Assembly (NCBI RefSeq): GCF_000350225.1
Contig: NW_005179181.1
Location: 1-64,000, forward strand
Origin: Chondrus crispus
Taxonomy: Eukaryota; Rhodophyta; Florideophyceae; Gigartinales; Gigartinaceae
DNA: 64,000 bases
Reading direction: 5' to 3'
The first letter of the stretch is position 1. Each line of letters opens with the position of its first letter. The notes beneath the pieces were generated by a model. It saw only the letters and a list, made by a program, of their open reading frames with translations, ran no database searches and was not told the origin of the DNA. A program made the translations under genes and the position numbers. This document shows, in pieces, positions 1 through 10,229 of this stretch.

Positions 1-486
1 CGTGCACTGAGGGGGAAGGGGTGGGATCCCCCTCTGGCAGAGCGCGCGCGTTCGGGGGGCGCGTGTAGGGGGTTATCGGGAGACCACCCGTAAGGGACCG
101 GTACGGGGCCGGGCGCGAAGCGCAGTAGGGAAAGTAAGGGAAAAAGAGGCAAAACAGAGCCCAGGAGGGGCGGAGCGGTAGGGACAGCTGTCGCGCGGAG
201 AGCCGGGCGTGGCGGGACGACGCGCGCGGTAGAGACAGGAGGGAATCGGGACGTAGATGGCTCGCAGGGTACCGTCGTGGGACGGGGACCGACGCGAGGC
301 TACGACTCCGTTCCAGAAACCCGAGTTGTAGACCCAAAGCTTCGTACGGATTTACTTAGGGTCGGACGTCGGCTATATACTAGCCGACGTCGGAGCTATA
401 ATTAATTAAACTAAAAGAAACTAAATTAAAACGACGGCGGCGACGACCGGAGAAACTCCCCTTGGAGAGGTATGACAACCACTACA
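1..486 (-). repeat. Possible diverged LTR running off the left edge
   Basis: Read on the minus strand, this begins at 486 with TGTAGTGG, close to the TGTAGTGC start of the intact gypsy LTR at 31001. An A/T-rich tract with AATTAATTA (about 395-430), a strong hairpin with a TATATA core (365-391) and then GC-rich sequence follow, in the same order as in that LTR. No second copy, purine tract or target duplication is visible and the other end lies outside the window. The call rests on layout, not on alignable identity, so it is tentative. Confidence 0.25.
365..391. repeat. 11-bp perfect hairpin with 5-nt loop
   Basis: Bases 365-375 pair perfectly with 381-391 around the loop TATAC, so the structure contains a TATATA-like core flanked by GACGTCGGC arms. 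It sits beside the A/T-rich tract of the possible LTR and could be part of a promoter or of a terminal hairpin. Function is unknown. Confidence 0.6.
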
Positions 487-616
487 CGTGGGGGGGTGAC
501 ACCTGGACACAGGGGCCTTGACGCCTGGTTACACGTGGCGCGTGGTACACGTGTGTCCCGGAGAAGGAGTCGTGCTGGCCGGGGACAGGTGTCCCCTGGG
601 AAAAGGAAAAGGTGGG

Positions 617-946
617 TCAGTGCACTACATGTAGCTGGTCGACGAGAGCGCGCAGGTTCTCCAAGGACTGAGTTACGCGCTCAAACCTTCCTTCGCGGAG
701 GGAGCGCAACTCATCCATACAGCGGGCGTAGACGCTGTCGGAGACGTCGATACGGAGGGATGTTCGGACATCTTCGATATACTCCACGATGCGATCGTAC
801 ATCGCGCGAGCGCGTCCTTCGGAGAAGTCGGGCGACGGTTCGCGGTCTCGGGGACCAGCGTCGCCGTCGCCGACTCGGACGCGGAGCGCGGCCTCTCGCA
901 CATCGGCGGGCTCCGAGCGAATCGAGGTGGGATATTCGCCACTCAT
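617..946 (-). CDS. Hypothetical 109-aa protein
   Basis: An ATG-initiated frame of 109 residues. The first half is acidic and arginine-rich. The second half (about residues 50-105) looks like a regular amphipathic helix or short coiled coil with alternating charged residues and leucines. I do not recognise a family. It lies in GC-rich DNA between the possible LTR at the left edge and the copia remnant, so it could be a piece of a transposon gag rather than a host gene. The helical periodicity is the only sign of real coding, and there is no homology support. Confidence 0.25.
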   Translation of the reverse strand: MSGEYPTSIRSEPADVREAALRVRVGDGDAGPRDREPSPDFSEGRARAMYDRIVEYIEDVRTSLRIDVSDSVYARCMDELRSLREGRFERVTQSLENLRALVDQLHVVH

Positions 947-1348
947 CTCGACGCGTACGGACGCGGAGGTAAACGATAGTCTTCTCGGTTCGATCTTGAG
1001 AGTCTTCTAGGTCGGGAGACCACTGTAGTATAATCACCCCCAACGACGAGGGGGGTGAGTACTGACAGTTCGGAAAGACCCCGATCGGCGGGAAGACAGA
1101 AGCACGGCCCACCCACGATACCGAGCACGGGCTCGAGGTAGCGGTGGTAGAGCGGGATCGGGGAGGACGCGCGCACGCGCGAGCGGTTCTACGCCTCGAC
1201 GCCCCGGAGCGGTACTGGGTGACGATCCAGTACCGACGGGCGGAGCCGGAGCCGGCTCGTAGGCGTGCTACGCGCGTCCTCAACCCGCGCGCGGTGCGAC
1301 TCCTAGGTAAAACGGACGGAAGTACCTAAAAGTAAGCGGGCGGACCAA

Positions 1349-1390
1349 GGTGGAGGATCCTTGACAAGTCCGTGCTTGTCGTCCTCCACC
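1349..1390. repeat. Two-part hairpin
   Basis: GGTGGAGGA (1349-1357) pairs with TCCTCCACC (1382-1390). Inside it, GACAAG (1363-1368) pairs with CTTGTC (1375-1380) around a 6-nt loop, leaving a small asymmetric bulge. It could form a stable RNA or DNA stem. No T-tract follows, so it does not look like a terminator. Confidence 0.5.
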
Positions 1391-1470
1391 GGCGGCGGTC
1401 CGCTCATATTTAATGTATATTGTAGTCTATCATAACTCTACAGTAGTGCCGGTCGACCGACACTGTAACG

Positions 1471-1493
1471 CTGTCAGCCGTCGGGGCTGACAG
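1471..1493. repeat. 9-bp hairpin with 5-nt loop
   Basis: CTGTCAGCC (1471-1479) pairs with GGCTGACAG (1485-1493). It lies just upstream of the copia remnant and its function is unknown. Confidence 0.5.
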
Positions 1494-1839
1494 TCCACGT
1501 GTAGTACGCGTCCCGTCCACGTGGGGGACACATGTGTGCGCGCGTAGCTGTAAGGCTCGTGCCTTAGTGTCGCTGATCTAATCCTAATCTAATTTCCGAA
1601 TTTCCGTTTGGGGTTATACCACAAACATCTGTCCAAGCCCCCTCACGCCCACGCATCCAGGCCCATATGCATGCATTTGCGGCACGAACCATACCAGCTC
1701 CGCACTCCCGATCAAACAACACCCCAAAACCACCATGCAACTCGGCACCGGAGCATCCAGCAACACTCGCCGCACCCCGCCACCTCAACGCTCGAATAAG
1801 AACCCTGAAGCCCCCTTGCACATCACTCCGACAAGTCCC

Positions 1840-4620
1840 ACCAGACACACCCCCTGACACCACAACAGCCGCGACCAAAACATTCCACGACTGGCACATC
1901 AAACTCGGGCATATATAACCCAAAACAATGGTACTGATGGCGAGAAAACAGCTACTGCCTATACTACCAGAAAGCATTAGCCAGAAACCACCAAAAATCA
2001 CCTGCAGCGCCTGCCACACAGCTAAGCTCAAACCCGCCCCACACCGCCTAGCGAATCATATAGCCAGGACAGGAGAACGTGTATCTTCCGATGTGCTCGG
2101 ACCAGTCTCACCACCGTCACGCATCCACCACCACCGCTACGCAATCACCTTCATCGACACAGCAACGCGGTACCTCTTCCTTGCCCTGCTCACTTCGCGC
2201 AAAGAAGTCCTAGCCCAGGTAATGCACCACATCGAACGCATCAAAAATATCACAGGCCGATACCCAAGCCTGTTCAGATGCGACAACGCCGCAGAATACA
2301 TATCCAAACAAGCGCAAAACCATCATCTCCAACGAGGTATCGACCTTACCCCATCCACCGCCTACACACCCCAAGAGAATTCCATTGCAGAAAGGATTAA
2401 TCAAACACTAATGCGCCACGCCCGTGCAGCACTTCAGCATAGCCGCCTAGACGACAGCTTCTGGGCAGACGCGCTACGCGACGCAGCCTTTAAATATAAC
2501 CCGACCCACCACACCGGCGTCGGCAACCTTCCCCATACACTGCGGCACCGGCGCCCCCCGGTCATGAGTCAAATACTAGCCTTCGGACAACTTGGCTCCA
2601 TACCCTCACTCATCCCGATCAAAAAGAAGCTGCAAAATAGGGCTGAACCTGTTCGTTACATGCACGGAATCGACGAAAATCACATTCGCATATACAATCT
2701 CCGAAATCACAAATACCAAACCGCCCGCACTGTCAACTTCTCGCCGTATGCCCACAGATTGGATCCGTGCCGACACTCCACCATAGCCTTCCACACAGCA
2801 ACGCCAACGGTTCACCAGCTCTCCGGACAACAACGGTCAACCCGCAAAAAGCCCTCTTCCCAACGCAATGTACCTGAGACAATCACAACCAACACACTGC
2901 CACCCCGCTCTACCGCCCAAGCAAGGAAATACCCAGACGCCAACTTATGGCAAGTAGCCTACGACAGCGAACTAGAGCAGCTTGACGCGAAAAAGGCCAT
3001 AAGATGGGCGCCACAATCAGAACTACCACCACGACACTTAATAATCCCCACTACCTCGACATACAGATACAAAACCTCGTCAAACGGAGCTACACGGAAA
3101 GCCCGTTGCTCAATCAGGGGGGACCGAATGCTGCCAAACGTACACTTCGATCCAACTAAAACAGCAAGCTTCATGGCAGACAAAGCCACGGTCCGCCTGA
3201 TCATAGCCATCACTGCCGCTCACCGGCTGCATGTCGAGCACTTCGATATCAAATGCGCATACCTTCACGAATCATATAATCACGACAAGCCAGTATACGT
3301 CTGGCAACCACGCAAATTTGACGGCTCTCTCAGCCACCCGCACCCAGTTGGGCAACTGCAAGGCAATATATACGGCACGCCCCCTGCAGGTTACATATTC
3401 TCTACAGCCTTACACCGGTATCTCAAGAATAATGGTTATCGCCAACTCCAGTCAGGTGTCTCCCTGTTCATCCGTACCAAAGGCGCAGACTACACCTTAG
3501 TAGTAGTGTCCATGGACGACTTTTTAGTGGCAGCAACAAGGCATAACCTCATTGACGACTTCCACAACACCCTCTCCAAGAAGTACAACGTCAAGCGACT
3601 CGGACGGCCAAAATCCTACTTGAACTGGCATTTCTCCTTTACAGATAAGGGAATACATGTTTCACAACCTGCCTACATCACCAAGATCGCTGAACGTTTG
3701 AAAATGAGTAACGCAAACACCAAGAAATACCCGTACATATCAGGAATTAATCTTGATCCGCCTGCAGACGACGAACCAGAAATCACACGCTCGAAACTGT
3801 ATACGGAAGTGGTTGGAGATCTCCGATATCTGGCAGACTGCAGGAGATTTGACATAGCATACATTACCGCTGCACTAGCCAGGGCCCTTTCCAAGCCAAC
3901 AGAGAGACACTGGCCACATCTAAAGCGGACCATTCGGTACCTGCTTCACACACCCACACACGGAATATTATACCAGTTCGACAAACCAATACATCTCACC
4001 AGCTTCGCTGACGCAGACTACGCGCGCTGCGGCGTCACTCGCAAATCAGTCTCCGGGCATGTCCATCTTGTTGGAGGATCACCAGTGCACTGGCGCTCAA
4101 AGCGGCAAGACACAGTCGCCTTATCAACTTGCGAAGCTGAGTACGTGTCCGCAGCCCAGGCATGCCAGGACACAATCTGGTTGAAAGACATGCTGCAGGA
4201 GCTACCCATAAACTACAGGGGGACGCCGCTCGTGAATGTCGACAACAATTCTGCGGTCCAAGTCGCCACCAATGTGGCACCAACACGCAAACGGAAGCAC
4301 ATCAATATTCGCTTCCATTACCTTCAGGATCACGTTACAGAAGCCACTATAACCCTCAAGCACGTCCCCAGCACAGAGATGCTAGCCGACCCACTCACTA
4401 AACCACTAAGTGAGGCATTGTTCACCTCGCTGCACACGAAAATGCACCTCTGTCCTCTCGCACCCACTCCGCGCGTTGGGGGGACTGACACGCCGCAAGC
4501 AGCTCCTACACAACGCACGAGTGGTCGCGGAGTAGTAGAGCATCCGACACGCCGCTGACACGCCGCATTACAGTAGCGACGGCGCCTCCAGCCAGGAGAG
4601 ACATAGATAGAGAGCAAACA
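1840..4620 (+). mobile_element. Decayed Ty1/copia LTR retrotransposon (internal part)
   Basis: The domain order is GAG-pre-integrase, integrase, reverse transcriptase, RNase H, which is the copia order. The gag and protease regions are missing or unrecognisable upstream of about 1840. A G-run followed by TGACACGCCGC at about 4473-4490 may be the polypurine tract and start of a 3' LTR. The motif GACACGCCGC recurs three times between 4485 and 4570, but no matching 5' LTR is present. With the broken frame near 1916, this is a 5'-truncated, inactive copy. Confidence 0.85.
1928..4558 (+). pseudogene. Copia-type pol polyprotein (integrase-RT-RNase H), 5'-broken
   Basis: An 876-codon open frame. 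It starts inside the GAG-pre-integrase zinc-binding domain (a C..C pair near residues 25-28). The WH..LGH half of that domain lies upstream in the same frame at about 1880-1915, cut off by an in-frame TAA at 1916-1918. Integrase follows with D (SSDVLG), D (RCDNAAEY) and E (PQENSIAERIN). The RT has FDIKCAYLH in place of the usual block A and SMDD at 3509-3520 where YVDD is normal. RNase H has DADYA, CEAEY and VDNNSA. The ATG at 1928 is simply the first one after the stop and is unlikely to be an authentic start. The copy once encoded copia replication enzymes and is now probably dead. Confidence 0.9.
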
Positions 4621-6286
4621 CCTTGAAGACCACCTGGAGAGGAGGGGGTCACAACAGTCTTTCTCCACACGGAACGACGTACCCCGTTTTCGCCCCAACA
4701 GATCATTAGACCCAAAAAACACCAACCGGTGGAGATGCTCTAACACACACTTTGCGAGAGAACGGGATCAAAATTTGCCCATTTCATGACAGAAAAGTTA
4801 GTCGAAAAATGTCGCGTTTGTGCTTTCTGGCTAAATGTGGTACTAATGGAAAGCGGCGATCGAGCGGACCTCGCATATGGACTTGAAACAAGCCAGAAGA
4901 CCATTCCTTTGGTCTGAGAGCTTCAGAGAAAAGAGGAAAATTGGCGCGAGATGCATCAATAAAAATAACCAAATTCTGCAAATATCATATTTGACCCTTT
5001 TACTATTAGTACAGCAATGCAAACTAGCTGGACTTACTCAGAGCTGCCTTCATCTGTGAACGAAGGAAAGATACCGTCGACCGTAAATTCTAGTCAGATG
5101 GGAGGTCATTAGGCAGGCTATCCTCTGTCAGCCCTAACACGGCCATGAGGGCACTTCAGGCCATTCTTGGCATCATATCATCAAGTGAACTCCGTGCTCG
5201 TCGTTAGGAACGGCACACCATGAGGGCACTTCAGGCCATTCTTGGCATCATATCATCACGTTGAACTCCGTGCTCGTCGTTAGGAACGGCCGTTCCTGGC
5301 AGTTCCGGGCAGTGTGAGGATCATGCGAAACTTCAAAAACTTGAATATTTGAATGAAAACTAGAAATTTGATTATTTCTATCGACGACTACATTCCATCT
5401 TGCACCTCCTCCAAACCAGGACAAGACCGCAAAGAGAATGAAATTTGGGCCACTTGCGTTGCTTCAATTGCGATGAAACCTTGTCCAATGCTTCAAAACA
5501 CCCCCATGAACGGGTTAGTGGTCAATGATTGGCCAATGTGCTACTGCGACATTTTATTGACTCCAACAGATGTCCGAAAATGTATCCCGTTCTCTCGCGA
5601 TGGGCGTGTTAAAAGGATAAATTGTAGCTTCGTAATCTCTCTACTACATCGAGATTTTACTCTGTACCCTTTAAAGGGTACCCTTTGTGCTTCGGGGTTA
5701 CAGGAGGTTGCACGTTTCCTGATGCACATGAAGTGTGGCGAAGGTGATCATACTTCACAAGAAACCGTCCCGCTTTTGCGATTTTACCGCTTCCGTCAAC
5801 TGAGGAATCACCGCGCAAAGAGAAGACTATAATGGCATCTAGAAAACGGTGGTTCATGGTTCTTCGGCCTTTCAAAAAGCTCCAGATATATCTGCATGCA
5901 CCTCATCATAATTGATGCATGCTGTACCATAACACAAGGAACAAGAGAACTCATGCTATGAAAGCCGTTCAGACGTGTGCAAATTTCGATTCTCCAGCAT
6001 AGGAGTGCTGCCCTTGTCGCCAAACCAAAATGCCAAGAGCGCCATTTCTCAATCATCCAACGTGGGCACCGGGACCGAGGAAAATAGCTTGACCTTTAAA
6101 TTCGTCTTGTGGAGAGTGATTTCTCTTTCTCTTTCTATGTCTCTATATAGTCTGAAACCTAAGGTCTCCCGTGTACAAATGGGCTGGTTTCAGAACCACT
6201 TTACCCAATCCTTGAAGAACACGATGCTCTCAATGCCTTACTACGGAAAGCCCTGCAAATCCAGGTAAGGGGGAGGGTACAACACC
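4621..6286. other. Intergenic DNA, no recognised gene
   Basis: This is moderately AT-rich sequence with only short or featureless open frames. The longest, 5353-5832, has 159 codons and no recognisable motif. It contains a two-copy tandem repeat at 5143-5290 and a perfect 16-bp palindrome at its end. Otherwise I see nothing here. Confidence 0.5.
5143..5290. repeat. Two-copy tandem repeat, about 75-bp period
   Basis: Copy 1 is 5143-5214 and copy 2 is 5218-5290. They are nearly identical, with one small change in the middle (TCAAGTGAA against TCACGTTGAA). Copy 2 ends in the palindrome AGGAACGGCCGTTCCT at 5282-5297. Confidence 0.8.
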
Positions 6287-7690
6287 CTAGGAGAACAACA
6301 CAGTGAGCGCTTCTCTAGGTAGCAAGTTCAGATCACCGAGAGAAGCAGCGCTATCTCTAGATGTGAACTTCCTGCGAGGGTACTGCTGCGAAAGCGTTAC
6401 ATTGCGAGAACCGATATCCGGTCGAGTGGATGCAAGGAAGGACAAGAGATCCCCAACCGTATGGTGCCGCTCGAACTCCCCTTGGATACGGCTACCGTCC
6501 GGCAGTCGAAATTGAATACTTCCCCTATCGGCAGTCGCCCTCGGGGCAACAGGAGGAGCCACCTTTGGTTTAGAAGGCTGAGGGTTGCTTGGTGCTGGGC
6601 CCGGCATGTTGAACTTCTCCCTACGCCGTTGTTTATCCGCCTCGAGCATTTGTCGAACCCTCTCCCTTTGCTGCTTCGCTTCCAACTTCTCCCTCTTCTT
6701 TTCGTCAACCGCACGTTTCCTCGACTCCTCCTCAAGCTTGAGCTTTGCTGCCGTCACTTCCTTTCCCGATTTTAGACGACGCTTCTCTTTCTCGATAGCT
6801 TCCTTCTTTTCCTCAGCCTCACGCCTGGTACGTGCGCGTGCATACAGCTCATCCGCCTTCTTTTTTGCTTCCTCCGGACTGAGCTTGGGTTTGCTGCCGC
6901 CTTCCTTCGTGACAAGCTGCAACGGTTCATCGATATCCGCGTCATCTGCGTGCTGGAAGCACCACTCTACAGCCCTTTCAATGCTCTTATTGCCGGTCAA
7001 AATCAATGCCTTTTCTGCTCGAATCTTCGGAAATCCCATCTCTCCGACCATAGACTTCAGCAGCACCGGATCAACCTTGAGTCTGGCGTCATTTTTCGCA
7101 GGCCGGGGCCCGTCGCTACTGGCCGACGGCTTCCCATCCGATTTCTCCGCGGCAGCGGCTGCTTCTTTAGCCGCAGCCTCTTCTGCGGCTCGTGCTGCAG
7201 CCTTCGCCTTCGCTACCTCCTCCATTCTCCTCGCTGCTGCGTCTGCAGCAATTGCACGAGCACTCCTCGCACTACCCGAGGGCTTGCTGCCCGAGCCGGA
7301 CGCTGACGCACCCGCGGGATCACTCAGCGTGCGGCCGGACCCCCCAAACGAGACATCGGAAGAAGATGGGGCACAGCGCTCGACCTCAGCCGCTAATTTT
7401 GAGCTGTCAGCACCAGAAAAGTCCGAAACCCGGTTACCTTTCATGTACATGTGAAATGTCGGCATAGCGGAGACGGAGCAGTGCTGGGCGACATCCTGGG
7501 CTTCATCGACATCAACCTTGATGAAGCGGGCGCGCCCGGCGTATTTGCGGGAGAGTTTTTCGTAGAAGGGCGCGATGGCGTGGCACGGACCACACCAGGT
7601 GGCATGGAAATCGACGACTACAAGCTTCTTACCGCTCGTGTTGAGGATGGTCTGAAACGCCGAGAGCGAGGAGACGTGTTCCAGAGACAT
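6287..7690 (-). CDS. Thioredoxin-UBA-UBX fusion protein (UBXN1-like)
   Basis: An intact 467-residue protein. Residues 1-105 form a thioredoxin domain with the active site WCGPC (32-36) and cis-proline SAMPT (P77). An alanine-rich charged linker follows. A UBA domain (about 205-248) should bind ubiquitin. A long charged helix (about 268-360) has the RRLKSGKE...REKLEAKQQRERVRQMLE pattern typical of UBXN1/SAKS1. A C-terminal UBX domain (about 388-467) should bind the N-domain of the p97/CDC48 ATPase. By family knowledge UBA-UBX proteins link ubiquitylated clients to p97. The catalytic thioredoxin suggests redox chemistry on clients, which is inference. It is probably cytosolic, since no signal peptide is seen. 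The ATG at 7688-7690 starts directly with the thioredoxin fold. It is the only clearly host-type single-copy gene in the window. Confidence 0.9.
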   Translation of the reverse strand: MSLEHVSSLSAFQTILNTSGKKLVVVDFHATWCGPCHAIAPFYEKLSRKYAGRARFIKVDVDEAQDVAQHCSVSAMPTFHMYMKGNRVSDFSGADSSKLAAEVERCAPSSSDVSFGGSGRTLSDPAGASASGSGSKPSGSARSARAIAADAAARRMEEVAKAKAAARAAEEAAAKEAAAAAEKSDGKPSASSDGPRPAKNDARLKVDPVLLKSMVGEMGFPKIRAEKALILTGNKSIERAVEWCFQHADDADIDEPLQLVTKEGGSKPKLSPEEAKKKADELYARARTRREAEEKKEAIEKEKRRLKSGKEVTAAKLKLEEESRKRAVDEKKREKLEAKQQRERVRQMLEADKQRRREKFNMPGPAPSNPQPSKPKVAPPVAPRATADRGSIQFRLPDGSRIQGEFERHHTVGDLLSFLASTRPDIGSRNVTLSQQYPRRKFTSRDSAASLGDLNLLPREALTVLFS

Positions 7691-8790
7691 CGTGTATAGA
7701 TGGAGCGAGGCAGGAGGGGTGGTGGGGGGGGGGGGGTGCCGGGGTTGTAAGGGAAAGAACAGGGGAAAAAAAGGGGATGAGATATATTGGACGAGGTGCG
7801 AGAAGGCGAAAATTGAAATATTCGCCGAACGTGTCTGGGACTTCAGGACTTCGAAAGGAAGGACTTCCGTGCAGTGTGCTTGCTTACAAGGGGATTGGTG
7901 AGCGGAAGCAAAAGTGTGCTGGAACGCGTGACTTTCGAAATTTCCGAAACGTTTTGATCATTCTGCAATAATCGAGACCTCTCCATCGTTGTGATTGGTT
8001 TAACTTCGAACACAATTGTGACGAGGGGGCGGCAAAAGGCAGCACTGTTAACGTCCATGGGTTTTCGTGCTTGTCGGCATACACATGTACCCTTCGGAAG
8101 GGTCGTACCCGAAGGGTAGGTGGTCAACCCTTATACAGAACCATCTCTTCCGCAGCCAGTTATAATGAAACGTGTCTAGCGCGTGCACCAGATACGAAGT
8201 AGCGATTGATTCTATCGTTCCAAGGTAGAGAAAGGACTAACGAGTGTCGTGGTACTACGCAGGTTGTGTAAATGGTAAATATCTTTCTACCTTCTAAAAA
8301 TGGCGTCGTATGAGGCCACTTGTCACCTACTGTAGAAACAAGTTCAAACTTTCTTATGGGCCCGTATGATGTCAATTGGCTTCATGTGAGGTCCTTTACG
8401 GACTCAGGTCTGACACAATGGAGAATTCTTTTTAAATCAGTTCTTTCCGCAGTGCGATCTATTGCTGAGTTAAGAACTCTTACATGCCCTAGCTAGAGGC
8501 GCACTTTCCACAACTTTCTTCCGGTCGCATTCCTTCAAACTACTGCATTATTGAAATCCAAAACTGGAGTTGCTATCGACTTATCTGTAAAACTTTATGT
8601 ATTTTCGGAAGATGTGGCACCTTATTCTCATTTCTGGGGATTTCATAGTTCATGCTGATGTTCAGAGATTAAGCTGATGTTCAGCAGACTTGAAGCATGG
8701 TTTTGGCAAAGTACAAGACCGATTGATGTAATTGGATTTTAATTTACCCATTACCAAATGTGAAAATATCAATAAAATTTGCAATACAGG
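7691..8790. other. Intergenic DNA upstream of the thioredoxin-UBX gene
   Basis: This holds the presumed promoter of the minus-strand thioredoxin-UBX gene, including a G homopolymer at about 7725-7736. No gene, RNA or repeat family is recognised in the rest. Confidence 0.5.
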
Positions 8791-10229
8791 TCAGAGGCAC
8801 TTGCCTTTTCTGCAAATCATGAGACCTGATGCGAGCATAAAAATCGACTTCCGAACTCTAGAGATAAAACATTTACAGTATTTCATTCTGCGACGGTGAA
8901 AGAAAGGATTATCAGCAAGTTCATGTCCACGTGCCCGCGTTTACAATACATAGTTGGGCATTTAGTTATGCGCAAAACGCAGCACGATTCTGCTGGCGCA
9001 TGCTCTACAAGTTTAGTGGAAGAATAACTACTGTGTTCACCAATGAAGATGGAGCGGTCTACTCTATTCAAGAACAAATCGTGCTGTGAAAGGTATATCT
9101 GAGACTCACATCAATTGTTATTGACCCGAACAATTGAGTACGAAGGGGTCAATGAGGAGCTGTGAAGCGAATGCTGCACTCGCAGATCAATGCATTCTGA
9201 AAAGGTATAGATACGATGGAAAGGCCTTTGTGATGAAGGGGAACACACTGAATGCTTCCGGGGAGCGAATACATGTGTACTGGTACATGTTTTGTCTGTT
9301 TACGGTTGTCGGTGAATCGATGAGGAGATGAAACTTTTAAATAAGGCGGATGTGCGTCTGGTAGAGATCGATTGTACCCAAGGGGCCACTTTAATAGGGG
9401 TTTCATGAGCGTATTATGCCTAAAAGCAGTAGCGGTTAAATGCTACTCAGTTTTAACGTTCTATCTCTTGATAAAACGCGGGCACGCACTATTGTGTTGC
9501 CCTCATGCCTCTTACAGACCGACACTGTGTGGTAAAACAATAACACAGACTGCAGAGCGATCTTCAGACCTAATGCACCTCCATCACTCAATTGCGCCTC
9601 CATTCGAACAGGATAGAGGGCTGACAACGTCACCTTTCCGCCTTGCTCCACCACTCGAAATCGATAGATAGCTGAAAAAGCTACTCTTTGCTTCTCTGCC
9701 CTCCAGCCACCCCCTCCTGTTCGTTTTTATTCTCTTTTCTACGATGCTCGACAAGATTCTTAACAACCTGTTCAACAGGCCACGGTGCAATTTTGTACTT
9801 GCATACAGCTTATGCATTCGCTTATAGAGATCACGAATAAATCTTTGTATTAGGCTCGACCAGCTCGATCAGCTCGACCGACTCGACCCAATCGTCGGAG
9901 TATCGTGTACGCGCATTTGAAACGCTATTCTCTTTTCTCTTTACTGACAATGGCACTTGCATTTACCGCACAATGCCAGATGCACCCCCACAACAGACAG
10001 TCTATATTTGTTTCATGTCCATCCCCCAGTTCATTCATGCTTTCCCTTCCACACCTTCCCTCCACTTCAACCCTCTGTTTCAACTACCAAGCCTTGCAAA
10101 CGCATTCAAGTTCTTCCCTACCTTCCCTCTCACACACATCCCTTCCCTCTGCACCATCTTACAGCCCCATCTATCCGCATCTACATCCACGTTCCTTCGC
10201 AGCTTCATCTTCCCTTTCACCGCGCAATC

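Larger units (their letters stand above)
487..1563. other. GC-rich interval with several short hairpins
   Basis: Apart from the weak ORF at 617-946 no gene is recognised here. The interval contains inverted repeats at 581-596 (7-bp arms, GGGGACA), 1349-1390 and 1471-1493, and several CACGTG-type palindromes. This texture is typical of untranslated or terminal parts of mobile elements, but no element can be assigned. Confidence 0.4.

Noticed and set aside
4473..4620. Complete 3' LTR for the copia remnant
   Set aside because: A plausible start exists, but no matching copy is found upstream, so LTR limits cannot be defined.
6585..7454. 289-codon frame antisense to the thioredoxin-UBX gene
   Set aside because: Ser/Ala/Phe-rich shadow of the Ala/Glu/Lys-rich linker and coiled coil on the other strand.
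9957..10229. Upstream extension of the LPMO reading frame
   Set aside because: It has no ATG, is His/Pro-rich, and would place about 90 residues before an excellent signal peptide. The ATG at 10230 is preferred.
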